Assembly (NCBI GenBank): GCA_905160935.1
Contig: CAJHZI010000476.1
Location: forward strand, 432,001-496,000
Reading direction: 5' to 3'
Source: Enchytraeus crypticus
Lineage: Eukaryota; Annelida; Clitellata; Enchytraeida; Enchytraeidae
Length of the DNA: 64,000 nt
Position 1 is the stretch's first letter, and each line of letters begins with the position of its first letter. Under the pieces are notes generated by a model. The model had not been told where the DNA came from and made no database searches. It saw only the letters and a list, made by a program, of their open reading frames with translations. The translations under genes were made by a program, and so were the position numbers. Below, in pieces: positions 35,092-45,975 of this stretch.

Positions 35092-35999
35092 TTCATACAA
35101 ATTTAGCCTATAGCTTGAGAAAAGGACAGTTTCCTGTTGTTTTTTCATTTCAATCTCGCTCACTTCTTACGACACGCACAGTTAATGGTTGGTCTATCCT
35201 TCAGTGCCCCAGGCATAGCACGTTGAACTCTTAGCATCGTTAAATCAAGTGCATATATTCAATGTTGTCGTGGACAGTAGTAGCACTCGAGAGAGAAAGA
35301 GAAAGAGAGAGAGAGAGAACTATGTTTATTTCGATACCCTCAAAATATACAGTGACATACACAAACAAGGCCGTCAAAGTGGTTACAAGTAACCTATCTA
35401 GTTGCCCACACCTCCATCCTACAAATTGAAAAATAACTAGGCAAACGAAATAAACATGCAACACAAGTAAAAGAAATTCTAGTTGATAAAGATTGAAATA
35501 ATAATAACAGGAATTTAAAGATAGAATAATGTTTCTGCCGATACAGAGAATCACTACAGAGAAACACAGAACTATACACAAGCATACAGTAGCACTTAAC
35601 TAATTCAAATTTGAAACTTAACAAAAGTTCTATAAAAGCTGGTAAAGAAGGTTAACGTTAAATAATTAAACAAGATAGCCCAGTATACGATTACAACGAA
35701 CGAACTAATCAAAATAATCGAACCACGTTGTTGTTGTTGTTGTTGTTGTTGTTGCATATTTAATAAATAATCTAATTAAATTAGCTCTAGGATAACCCTC
35801 GTCACTATGTCAACTCTTCACCCTGACTCTAAGATGCAAAGGAAAGGCACCTCAGTACCAGAATTTTCAGAGCAAGAAATATCTAAATTGAAGCATTTAA
35901 TTACGAAACTAAGACCCATTACTTATAAGAGAATCCAAACTAATTGATCAATGGCATGCTCATAATCTAATTGATCCAAGGCATGCTCATAACCTAATT

Positions 36000-36125
36000 G
36001 ATAAAGTCGGTATGATACTCGACCGCGGATCAGTATGTACGGGGTTCAAATCCTGGGCTCACTCGTCACTGACATCGCTTTCGAGTGAGGAAAAACTGAC
36101 GTTAACCTTAGCTTAAGCTTTACTT
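36000..36125 (+). mobile_element. tRNA-derived SINE, family S1
   Basis: A plus-strand copy: CTCGACCGCGGATCAGTATG, GGGGTTCAAATCC B box, body and (CTTA)n-like tail. Confidence 0.75.
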
Positions 36126-36224
36126 TAAGTGATATGACGGTGAATTTCGCTCTTAGGACCTTCTTACAATTAAACTCTACAGCAGACGATGAACTTTTTC
36201 CACCTGTTGAGATCTTCACTCTTC

Positions 36225-36365
36225 ATCGCCATTGGCTGGAGCCAATAAGGCGATATCGGTATGACACTCGACCGCTTATCAGTACGTGCGGGATTCATAT
36301 CCTGAGCTCTCCCGTCACTGACATCGCTTTCTAATGAGGAAACTGACGTTAGCTATACCAGCTTT
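36225..36365 (+). mobile_element. tRNA-derived SINE, family S1
   Basis: A plus-strand copy with a diverged B box (GCGGGATTCATATCC). It ends a few bases beyond the TRAF stop codon, so the TRAF 3' UTR (minus strand) runs through it. Confidence 0.75.
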
Positions 36366-36367
36366 TT

Positions 36368-39300
36368 TCATATTCTCTGCAGACCTTCGAGACTGACGTC
36401 AATCTTAATGAACGCCGCGTCGTCCTTGACAAAACCAATCTCTGGAGAGTCCAGTCGGCTCAGCTGCATGAAGCTTGGACATCCGCTAGCTATGTTCATC
36501 TCTGACCTTGGTCTTTGGAAGGATGAGCTCTGTACGTCTGGGTAGAAAGCATCCACCACGTGGTGGCTGGAGTTCTGGTTGAGGAAGGTGAAGGTTACTT
36601 TCTGACGAAATGGCCAATGAAGTAAGGCGTCACAGTTGCCCCGCATGATGACGAAGAAGATAGAGACATGGGTGCCCTTACCTACTCCGTCACCGTTCAG
36701 ATAGAGACGTGCGCACATCTTGTAGCCTGTCGACAACAACAACCATCTATCTATTCGCTATTAGGACCGCTGATTAAAATAATGAACGTGTAAGCTAGGG
36801 AGATCAGTAAGGGAATTGAAAATAACGAAATAAAATGTGAGAAAGCTTAAATTATCAAAGGATTGTCCAAAATCTTGTTCTAATGACAATAACAACAATT
36901 AGAGTGCTAAAGTCATCGATGATAACATCGAGCACTGTTGAGACAAAATCAAGCCAGCGAGCAAAACAGAAGGTGCAAAAACGATGTGATTCAAAATTCC
37001 AGAAAATCAATTCAAAGCTAAAGCAAATGAAAGAAAATGAGGTTTAGGCGCAGGTCGCAACTCAAGGATACTGGATGGAAAAGAGAGATGGAAAGATAGA
37101 TCATCAACTGCCTATGGAACTGCTCATAGGAAAGCAAAGGCTGATGTGATTCAAACATTCAACCTGCAAATAGTGCAAATAGTGAAAGAGGGAGAGATAG
37201 AGGAAGAAAGAATAGAGAGAGTGGGAGAAAGAAAGAAAGAAACAGAGAACCGGAGCAAGAGAGACAGAGACAGAGAAAGACAGAGAGAGAGAGACAGAGA
37301 GAGACAGAGAAAGAGCGATAGATAGAGACAGAGAGCGAGATATATAGAGAGAGAGATGACAGATAGACAGATAGAGAGAGCGAGAGAACAAACCAGTTTT
37401 GCTCGTATAGAATGGTGGGGAGTAGATACTCGGAACTCTGGAGCTAATAGCATCTTGTCTCCTCTGTCTCACTCCAGTGATCCTCCACAGCAACATCCCG
37501 TCATAGCTCGTCGACTCCAGTGTCCCAACCCTCAACTCCAGTTCTGCTATCACTGCCTCCTTCGTCGCTAACTTCCTGTCCATCATCCTCACTCGTTCCT
37601 CTAGGAGTCTTATTGCCTGTCTGTCTGTTTGTTCCTCTGTCTCTATCTTCTTTGTCTGATCAATAATAATCAATCGATTAAATCAGTTACAATCAATCAA
37701 GTAAATAAATCACAATCAATTATATAAAGAACAGTCAACCAATTAAATCAGTCTCAATTAATCAATTAAATCAATAACAATCAGTGAATTAAATCAGTCA
37801 CAATCCATCAATTAAATCAATAAAAATCAATCAATTAAATCAGTCATAATTAATCTATTATATCAGTCATAATCAATCAATTAAATCAATAATAGTCAAT
37901 CAATTAAATCAATCATAATCAATCAATTAAATCAGTCACAATCAATCAATTAAATCAGTCACAATCATTCAATTAAATCAATAACAATCAATCAATAATA
38001 TCAGTCATAATCAATCAATTAAATCAACCACATTCAGCCAATCATATCAATCATAACCAAGCAACAAAATCAATCAACAAAATCTAATCTTTGTCGTCTT
38101 TTACGACAGCGTCTCTATCTCGTCGTTAAATTACCTTATTGTCTATCCTCACTTACCTCGTCGTTAAATTACCTTATTCTTTAGTCTCACTTATCTTGTC
38201 GTTAAATTACCTTATTCTCTAGTCTCACTTATCTCGTAGTTAAATTACCTTATTCTCTAGTCTCACTTATCTCGTAGTTAAATTACCTTATTGTCTATCC
38301 TCACTTATCTCGTAGTGAAATTACCTTATTCTCTAGTCTCACTTACCTCGTTGTTAAATTACCTTATTCTCTAGTCTCACTTACCTCGTTGTTAAATTAC
38401 CTTATTTTCTATCCTCACTTACCTCGTCGTTAAATTACATTATTATTCTCTAGTCTCACTTATCTTGTCGTTAAATTACCTTATTCTCTAGTCTCACTTA
38501 ACTCGTTGTTACCTTATTGTCTATCTCACTTACCTCGTCGTTAAATTACCTTATTGTCAAGCCTCTCTATCTCGCTGTTAAACACTGACAGAACACTTTC
38601 TATTAGTAGTAGATTCTTAGTTGCGCCATCATCTAGAGCCGGAGATTCTGTTTTGTTTGTTGCCTTATCAGATATTAGTTTCTTTAATTCCTGAATCTGA
38701 TTTTACAGAAAACATTCAATCAATAAAATATATATTAGTTTTTGTAAGTTTATAAGCATAGGACTTCCATCAATTAGTCAATGGACTAATGAATCAATCA
38801 ATCAGATGCAAAATTCAGCGGATATTGTGCACTCTTGAAAAAGTCTCCTGGTGTTTATATAAAGCAAATATTGCACACAGTAGAGAAGTTTAAAATGAAT
38901 AGTAAAACACTAGTTCAATTTAGTTTTTGACTTCTAAATGCACTAAACCCGTTCAATTTATGTATATGTTATACTGTTGACTCTGGTCGACTTCACTGAG
39001 CTTTGAACCAGCCCTACGAGGTCACAGATTCTACAGAGATCAGCAACTTACCAACTGAACCACAGAAAAGTGCTATCTAATTCTCTTCACATTTAAAAGT
39101 ACCAAATTAGCAGAGCACGTAAGCATTCAGAGAGAAAGTGAGCGTAAATCAGTGCAAATCCAAAATCTGGTAAACTGTCCCAAGATCAGGAATGACACGA
39201 GAGGAGTATGTGGAATTATGAGGGATGTAGGATCTACACTTACTGCTTCGACTCGACATTATATCTTAGCTGGGTACAGTAGTAATCCATCAAATAGAAA

Positions 39301-40596
39301 ATGCTTTAAAATACAAATGCTTTAAAATACCCTGCAAAGATTAAGTGAGCAGATACAATGGTAAATATTTTATTTGTAACTTAACAATTACAGTTGTTTA
39401 TTTCAATGTTACTATTACAAAAGAAGGTAGTTATGTTTAATTTATCCTAGCTAAAGATTAGACCCTAGCTATACTGGGATTCAAGGGAAGATGATGATGA
39501 GTTTCATACACTTTTAATAAATAATAATAATATAAAAACAGAGTAATTAAAAATGAATAATATATTGAACAGACCTCTTGTTCTATACGCAGAATTCTAC
39601 CACTGAGCTCTGCAGTACAAGTGGCGCCCCCAGCCACTGGTGCGGTGACTTCTAGAGTGGTCAACCGCTGCAGCAGCAGTACAAGGTGCTGCACTGCACT
39701 AGACTTTATGTGTTCATCAAGCCTATCTGCTGAGATCTGCACAGTAGAATAAGTGCAAAAGTAAACAAGCATTATAGTGAAATGTTCAACTAAGTCGATA
39801 TCTATCACTTTTTAATACCACATGTTTAAACCGTTATGCAATTTAGTCCATTTTCCGTATAACCAGTCCAGTGAATGTCCGAGATTTTATTCATAGATCA
39901 GCGCGGCTGGGATTCGAACCCGCGAGAGTTCAATTCACCTGCTTATCAAGCTTATCTGATGAGATCTGCACATTAGAACAAGAGCACTAGACTTCATGCG
40001 TTCATCAAATATAGATAGAATTTATATTAGGTGCTTTTGCTTGCACATTTTTCCAGTAAACTTATCTTTTTCATAAAAATGATAAGTGTTCAATGGAATA
40101 GGATATTGTGCGCCCTCTTTGATGGCTTAGTTGATACACATGTACACAAGTATTTGCACTTATACAAGTCTGATGTGTGTGCAAGGACTAAATAAACAGA
40201 ACTTCTCTCTTTCTCTCTCTTCTCTCTCAGTGTCTCTCTATCTCTCTCACACACTCTCTCTAAGTGTTTCTCTCTCTCTCTCTCCCTCTCACTCTCTCTC
40301 TCAGTGTCTCTCTCTCTCTTTCTCTCTAGCAATAGGCCTGCTTCCAATATTAATAAAGAATATTTTGTCTACAGAACTGCCAATCATGAGTATGAGACTA
40401 GACTGTCACAAACTATTTGTATTTTCATTACAATGATACAATTTTTAACTCGATTATTTTTTCTAGTGTTCAAATATGGAATAGTGTACCCGATTCCATA
40501 AAATCGGCTAAAAATTTATATAATTTTAGTATCCTATATAAATCTTTTTTATTCAAGAACTGGTAAGCTATTCTGATAGAAGCAAAAATGACTAAA

Positions 40597-40664
<68 letters not shown>

Positions 40665-41275
40665 TTCTGAATTTCTTGGTATGGACTGCAATGCATGTTC
40701 ATGTTAAGTTGATTGCTGATTAGTTATAAAACTAAAACAAACGTATGTAATATTTTAAGATTTTGTATATGCTGGTGTTTTAAATGTTATTCGTGAATAG
40801 GTTTTATTGTATTAAGATACTTTTTCCTGCTAATGTGTAGGGGTATTTTGAAGTAAGTAATATTAGGCTTAGATTGAATGTCTTGATTGCTGTAAACTTT
40901 GAACTGCTTTATATGATTTTAATTTGCTATATAGGGCACATGCTGGTGCCTTCGTGGCCTTTGCGTCCTTTTTCACTTTGTCTCCATGTATTTCTGGTGT
41001 ACGATTTTACTGAAGTGAGGTGGGCGTGATTAAATTCAATTCAAGGTACTTTCCCTTACCATATCGGCGACTAGCTAGATAGAGCAATCCTCTCACTAGG
41101 GACCGATTGAATGGTATTGGGATTGTTTTAATTTTGCATCATTGATTATGTTGTAATCTTGCTCTTTTATTTCTCTTTTTGTACACTTTGTATGTATGTG
41201 ACTTCACACTGATGTTTGTTGTCGAAATAAACATATATATATATATATATATATATATGTCTCTCTCTTTTCTCC

Positions 41276-41307
<32 letters not shown>

Positions 41308-41316
41308 GCCTCTCTC

Positions 41317-41368
<52 letters not shown>

Positions 41369-44300
41369 GGACCTAACGCTTTGTCACAGTTTATATCATA
41401 TTCCAGATTCAATGGCAAACCTTTTCTGCACAATTGAATGGACACTGGTCCACTGCGTTTCTGCTGGAGATCTTTGTATAGCCGCACGTCGAAATATGAC
41501 TCTACATTGACAACAACAACAATTAGTTAAAGTGCTAGCACCGTCCATGACATCAGACAACATCGAAAACTACTGTATCATAGCCTGGGTGCCCAGCTAT
41601 GCTGGAGATACATTAAATGATTCAAAGCAAACCTCAGAAAAATAATCCACAGTAGAAATAAAATACCAAATACGAAAAAAAAGAAAAACAACTTGCAATA
41701 TTAATTGTTTGCTGTCACAGCATACAATTAATTATATTAAAATTATAAGCTCAACACCTATATTATTTACAGAACTCTGGTTGAGACAACAACAACAAAT
41801 CCCTGAGGCAAAACGTTATGAACAATAAAAACTAAATTACAAAAAGTAGCACACCGTGGTCAGTATATGGAATTTACTGAATAAGTAAAATATGCAAACA
41901 CTGAAACAGTTGATAGAGGTTTAACAAGTGACACAAACACTGAAGCGGCATCGGCAGCGAGATTGACAGCGATTAGAATCAACACAGCTCAGCAATTTTG
42001 AAACTACAACTACACTGAAAAATTACTGATAGAAATCATAGAATTGAAAATAAAAAATCTGTTAATAATAATAATAATAATAATACTAATAATAAAGGTT
42101 TAATGTCCGTTTCCTCATCCAGGGATGATGTCAGGGACGTTAAGAGCCCAAGTTGTTCTAAAATTATAACAATTAGCAGTAATTTTGTGTTAACAAGCTA
42201 GTTAAGTTACTGTAACCTACAATTTCAAATACTGTGAAGCAAGTTCTAAAGGATTAGTTTTTTTTAAAATTTAAGGTGAATGGCAAATTGATATTAGATT
42301 GTTTGTTAACATTTCTAACATCAAATTTAACTTAAGTTTTAAGACTTAAGTTTTTGTTGTGAACGATATAAAATATTTATAAGCATAAAATATTTCTATT
42401 CCAGTCTTGGTGTTTTAGATTGTTTTTGCCAGTTTTTGCTGGTTTTTGGCATAGTTTTTACTGGTTTTTGCCAGGGCACTGGCAAAAACCTTTTTTGCCG
42501 TGGCAAAAACCCAACTCTGGTTTTTCCCTGGTCGATACCAGTTTATACCAGTCTAAACACAGACTATATCAGTCTATGCCTAAACCAGTCTATACCAGCC
42601 GGTATCTTTCTATACTTGTCTGTGCTAGGTTATACCAGTCTGAATCAGTATATAGCAGTCTATACTAGTCTATAACAGTCTAAACCAGTCTATACCAGTC
42701 TATATCAGTCTAAACCAGTCTAAATCGGTCTAAACCAGTCTAAACCAGTCTATACCAGTCTAAACCAGCCTAAACCAGTCTATACCAGCCTATACCAGTC
42801 TAAACCAGTCTATGCCAGTATAAACATATCTATGCCAGTCAAAACCAGTCTATACCAGTCTAAACCAGTCTAAACCAGTCTGTACCAGTCTAAACTAGTC
42901 TATACCAGTCTAAGCCAGTCTAAACCAGTCTATACCAGTCTTAACCAGTCTTAACCAGTCTTAACCAGTCTAAACCAGTCTATGCCAGTCTATACCAGTC
43001 TATATCAGTCTAAACCAGTCTAAACCAGTCTAAACTAGTCTAAACCAGTCTAAACCAGTCTAAACCAGTCTAAACCAGTCTAAACCAGTCTAAACCAGTC
43101 TAAACCAGTCTAAACCAGTCTAAACCAGTCTAAACCAGTCTATACCAGTCTATACCAGTCTATACCAGTCTATACCACTCTAACCTCATAATCTCTAAAC
43201 AGCCCTGTCCACGTACAGCCTCCACTGATACATTTCACCGCCAGCCTATTCAATTCTCTCCTTAGTCCATTATCCGGATAAATCTACAAGCGTAACAATG
43301 CCAAGCTCAATGAACAAATAGTTACCACCTTTACTCTGGAGTTGTAAAAGTTTGTAAGATGCACTATAGACATAAAAATATTTTTATTCATGTACTATGG
43401 TATATAAATTATTCTTATATTGAGTTTTGCACATGGCAGTTGGGTCATCAATTTTTAAAATCGTTGTTATCCAAGTAATAATATTACATGAATTAGGCTG
43501 ACTCAGGGTAAGAGTTTGACCCATTTGAGTACAGTGAGGGTTAAAGCTAGTATAACTGAACAGGATTTTGAAAACCTGTTAAAATTAAGTAACAACGGTT
43601 TGACATTAAACAGATATTAATGATTGATTGATAATATTAGTCACCTGATTGACATTGAGTTCAAATAATGGATCATCATCATCATCGTATTCTTCTTTAC
43701 AGGCCGGGCAATTCACAGTGCATTCAGCACTAAATAACAAGCAATCTTCATGAATTACATTTAAAAGAGAAATAAGTATATAAAGATTTAAAAGAAGTAA
43801 TAGTTATATTACATTTATTAGCTACTAGGTATATTATCTATTTAGTTTATGTTATAATGAAGACAAGATGACAACATCTGAAGATGAAGACAGAAACCTA
43901 GAGTATTGTCAGTGAACTAGATCTATGAACTAAGAACTAGGAGGAAGAGCTGATCAATGGTAACTTGAAAATCCTCTCAGAACAAATACAATACTTGTTT
44001 TAAGAGGGTTTTTATACAACAGAGAGTGCTTACGAAAAATATAAGAGCAGAGAATAAGAAGAGGAAGACTATGGGGAAGCATGATGAATAGATATCAATT
44101 CAGTATGTAGAAATAAAGAGAGAGCAAAGGATTGTGAAGAGCAGATGGCCTATGATACATACGATAGGTATATAGCCTGATCCATCCATTAGGAATTGCG
44201 CTGATAGGAAATGTTCAATAAAACATTCATTAATCCATTAGGAATTGCGCTGATAGGAAATGTTCAATAAAACATTCATTATTCAATAAAACCACATTAA

Positions 44301-44537
44301 ATATCAAATTGCTGTGGCATTATATGGTCATAATTTCTTACTTCAAAATGAGGACTTTTCTTAATTCAAAGCACATTTTTTTACTTCAAAGGGAGGACTT
44401 CAAAGTACTAGCGGTAAAGAAAGGATTAATACCATTTATACCAGTAGTCTAAAAGCAATAAGGTCATGCTAAACTACATTGTTTACTTTACATACATGTA
44501 TTTAAGTAAATGTGAAACATTTGATTTAACTACTTTA

Positions 44538-44579
<42 letters not shown>

Positions 44580-44859
44580 GAGAGAGAAAGAGAGAGAGAG
44601 AAAAAAAGAGTGAGAGATATGTTTACTAGATCAAAACACAGTAAGGAGTCATTATTGAAGCTTACTTTACTCGTTTGATTACACAGTTCTTACAGAATCG
44701 ATGGCCACACTGATTCTGCATGGGTTCTCTAAAGATTAATTTGCAAATACTGCAGAGAAATTTACTATTGATTTCATTGCTGACAGCTATTTCTTTAGGA
44801 AATCCTTGGCAAATACCAGATAAATCCAATGAAGTAGGTAACTCCAATGAAACTGCCAT
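36368..44859 (-). CDS. TRAF: TRAF-family signalling adaptor / E3 ligase (8 exons, complete)
   Basis: TRAFs couple TNF-receptor and TLR/IL-1R signals to NF-kB and MAPK, and the RING confers ubiquitin ligase activity. Minus-strand exons: 44859-44666, 43729-43645, 43283-43185, 41501-41421, 39736-39575, 38696-38550, 37655-37394, 36726-36368 (1389 nt, 462 aa; all phases close). RING: CSICKLIFREPMQNQCGHRF, then CKNC and, across the junction, CTVNCPAC. Next is the TRAF-typical NGLRRELNRLAVKC. Finger 1 is C-x4-C-TWTGLFRDYESHISTC; finger 2 is CPFNC-x12-H-x7-H, spanning exons 4-5 (CPFNCAEK/ISADRLDEHI). The coiled coil runs from SSAVQHLVLLLQRL through exons 6 and 7. MATH domain: YDGMLLWRITGVRQR, IYSPPFYTSKTGYKMCARLY, LNGDGVGKGTHVSIFFVIMR, SEMNIASGCPSF, DDAAFIKIDV. 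The MATH part looks most like TRAF3/TRAF5, but with two fingers it is shorter (vertebrate TRAF3 has five), so paralogue identity is left open. Confidence 0.92.
36890..37150 (-). mobile_element. LINE 3'-end copy (family L-A)
   Basis: Same order as 190-460: tail, AAAATCAAGCCAGCGAGCAA, then RT C-terminal remnants, ending with GCAAAGGCTGATGTGATTCAA. It lies in the last TRAF intron. Confidence 0.7.
37180..37393. repeat. (GA)n-rich degenerate purine tract
   Basis: About 210 bp of GAGAGA/GACAGA/GATAGA simple repeats in the last TRAF intron. They reach the donor of exon 7 on the minus strand. Confidence 0.85.
37660..38095 (-). repeat. TTGAT-rich ~24-bp array before the TRAF exon 7 acceptor
   Basis: On the minus strand, units of TGATTTAATTGATTGATTGT and GACTGAT repeat about eighteen times up to the acceptor GATCAG. 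Each contains CTGAT and TTGAT, both branchpoint-like. Confidence 0.85.
38100..38555 (-). repeat. 38-bp array of the TRAF exon 6 donor
   Basis: On the minus strand the exon end GACAATAAG/GTAATTTAAC is followed by GACGAGGTAAGTGAGATAG and the same block again, about twelve times. Each unit repeats the last 9-15 nt of the exon plus the donor. Two donor-like GTs occur per unit (GTAATT and GTAAGT). Confidence 0.9.
38100..39574. other. TRAF introns 5-6: arrays plus AT-rich unique DNA
   Basis: Intron 5 (39574-38697) holds no recognised gene. It has a short S2 tail piece at 39465-39502 (GGGATTCAAGGGAAGATGAT) and otherwise AT-rich unique sequence. Confidence 0.5.
39880..39950 (-). mobile_element. tRNA-like SINE fragment (family S4)
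   Basis: CGGCTGGGATTCGAACCCGC and the preceding TATAACCAGTCCAGTGAATG recur at 45655-45735. GGGTTCGAATCCC on the minus strand is a B box; the A box is retained only in the 45.7 kb copy. Confidence 0.6.
39944..40015 (-). repeat. Decayed duplicate of the TRAF exon 5 acceptor and exon start
   Basis: On the minus strand: GATGAACGCATGAAGTCTAG, then TCTTGTTCTAATGTGCAG, then ATCTCATCAGATAAGCTTGA. This repeats exon 5 sequence and its acceptor in shuffled order, about 210 bp upstream of the real acceptor at 39737. Confidence 0.75.
40200..40330. repeat. (CT)n-rich tract
   Basis: Imperfect CT repeats with embedded CAGTGTCTCTCT; TRAF intron 4. Confidence 0.85.
40370..41000 (+). mobile_element. LINE 3' end with RT C-terminus (third LINE family)
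   Basis: The plus-strand frame gives VQIWNSVPDSIKSAKNLYNF and YKSFLFKNW, the common end of animal LINE ORF2. A TR-x-H-like block (RTANHEYETRL) lies before it. It is followed by a 3' UTR split by an (AT)n tract at 40598-40660. TRAF intron 4, opposite orientation. Confidence 0.65.
41233..41367. repeat. (AT)n followed by (CT)n
   Basis: About 26 bp of AT, then ~110 bp of CT, ending about 50 nt from TRAF exon 4. Confidence 0.9.
41513..41575 (-). mobile_element. LINE L-A 3'-tail fragment forming the TRAF exon 4 acceptor tract
   Basis: On the minus strand: TTTTCGATGTTGTCTGATG, GTGCTAGCACTTTAACTAAT and TTGTTGTTGTCAATGTAG, directly followed by exon 4. This is a diverged L-A tail, in the same relation to the acceptor as at OSTM1 exon 4. 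Confidence 0.65.
42060..42140 (+). mobile_element. Short repeat R3 copy
   Basis: (AAT)n, GGTTTAATGTCCGTTTCCTC and GGGATGATGTCAGGGACGTT; TRAF intron 3. Confidence 0.75.
42464..42489. repeat. Perfect 11-bp hairpin in a GTTTTTGCC repeat
   Basis: GTTTTTGCCAG, 4 nt, then CTGGCAAAAAC. It lies inside a short array of TTTTTGCCAG/TTTTTGCTGG units (42420-42520). Confidence 0.8.
42535..43184 (-). repeat. 10-bp x ~60 array starting at the TRAF exon 3 donor
   Basis: On the minus strand exon 3 ends TATGAG, the donor is GTTAGAGTGG, and then TATAGACTGG/TTTAGACTGG repeats about sixty times. Each unit boundary recreates GG/GTTTAGA or GG/GTATAGA, i.e. a donor-like GT every 10 bp. No unit is a clear consensus donor (GTRAGT). 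Confidence 0.9.
44539..44605. repeat. (GA)n microsatellite
   Basis: GAGAGA run of about 65 bp in TRAF intron 1, just past the exon 1 donor. Confidence 0.9.
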
Positions 44860-45654
44860 TTTGTTTGATTTATATTTCCTATGAATATTAATTCTTAGTG
44901 AATTGATTGTTAATGAATCAATTTCTTATAATTACGATACCTAACTAATAATTACCCAAATTAGAAATAATATGAATAATGTCAAACTGAAACAAAAGCA
45001 CCATTATGATTACAGAGAGATTGGAATGTTATAAACACTGAATGTACATTTTACCAAAAGGGAAACTGCTGCATTTGTAAGTTTAAAGTTGATATATACA
45101 CTGCAGGCCTATATGGGCTGCAGCAATTATGAATACAAATATCTATACTATATCTATCAATATCTATAAATATCTTAAGGGCTATCAATTTGTCTAACTT
45201 TTAATTATAGCAAAAAATATATAACAAATTAAATATAGCCAATTATATATTTTAATGATTCATCGGTGGGAATTAAATATGACACAAGTTGTAACTTAAA
45301 ACAAGCTGATTCAATTTAGACACCCCACTTCAATATTTCGATACTATGTATGCTATATATTCCTTAATACACAAAGCGTATAATTGATCTATATTATATG
45401 TATATCTGTAGTGTGCTTTTACAAATTATATTCACGATTATATGATTCATAAGAATTTTTTTTTACTTTCGCTTTCGAACTATAAAACCCGTTGACTGCA
45501 TAACATTTACCTTGATCAAAGCAAGCGGGGGAAAACCCATTCCAAGGGATGGCATAAAAATAACAAACATTTTAGTGAAAAGATCAATTCTGTTGAAATC
45601 TAGCTATAACTTTTAATACTACTTGTTTAAACCGTAGGCAATTTAGTTGATTTT

Positions 45655-45795
45655 CCATATAACCAGTTCAGTGAATGTTCGAGATTTTGCTCTCAGATCC
45701 ATGCGGCTGGGTTTCGAACCCACGACGATTCAATTCACCTAAATATCTGTCATTTAAAACCTCATGGCGTTACCTCAACGCTACTAAGCCGTTCT
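45655..45795 (-). mobile_element. tRNA-derived SINE, family S4
   Basis: On the minus strand: A box GGCTTAGTAGCGTTGAGGTA, an anticodon-like arm, and B box GTGGGTTCGAAACCC. The non-tRNA tail is shared with 39840-39950. Confidence 0.65.
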
Positions 45796-45894
45796 AATAA
45801 ATTATTAAGACATAATTAATTATTAAGACATTGACATAACATCTTATTTGCCAACAGCTCATACATATACACTCTAGAAATTACCAAATTGGGC

Positions 45895-45975
45895 AGTTGC
45901 CGTGCGCAGTGGATAGCACATTGGCATGCCAATATCAAGGTTGTGCATTCGTATCTGATATGCGGCACTTTTTGT
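45895..45975 (+). pseudogene. tRNA-like sequence
   Basis: GTGCGCAGTGGATAGCAC (A-box-like), TTGGCATGCCAA (anticodon stem-loop-like with a central TGC) and GTGCATTCGTATC (degenerate B box) lie at tRNA spacing. The acceptor stem does not pair, so a functional tRNA is unlikely. Confidence 0.4.

Larger units (their letters stand above)
31854..36367. other. Convergent intergenic region between OSTM1 and TRAF
   Basis: The region contains the 3' UTR arrays above, a CTGTCAG-based array (34125-34260) and R5 with a GA tail (34600-34700). There is also a copy of OSTM1 intron DNA (34986-35050), a 19-bp palindrome (35052-35091), an L-A tail piece (35255-35290) and two S1 SINEs at the right end. No coding signal was seen. 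Confidence 0.65.

Noticed and set aside
41167..41487. Minus-strand open frame including LYKDLQQKRSGPVSIQLC and (ER)n
   Set aside because: It overlaps TRAF exon 4 in a different frame. The phase-consistent frame gives the zinc-finger sequence CPFNCAEK, and the rest is (GA)n translation.
45895..45975. Functional tRNA with TGC anticodon
   Set aside because: The A- and B-box-like regions and an anticodon-like hairpin are present, but the acceptor stem does not pair and the B box is degenerate.
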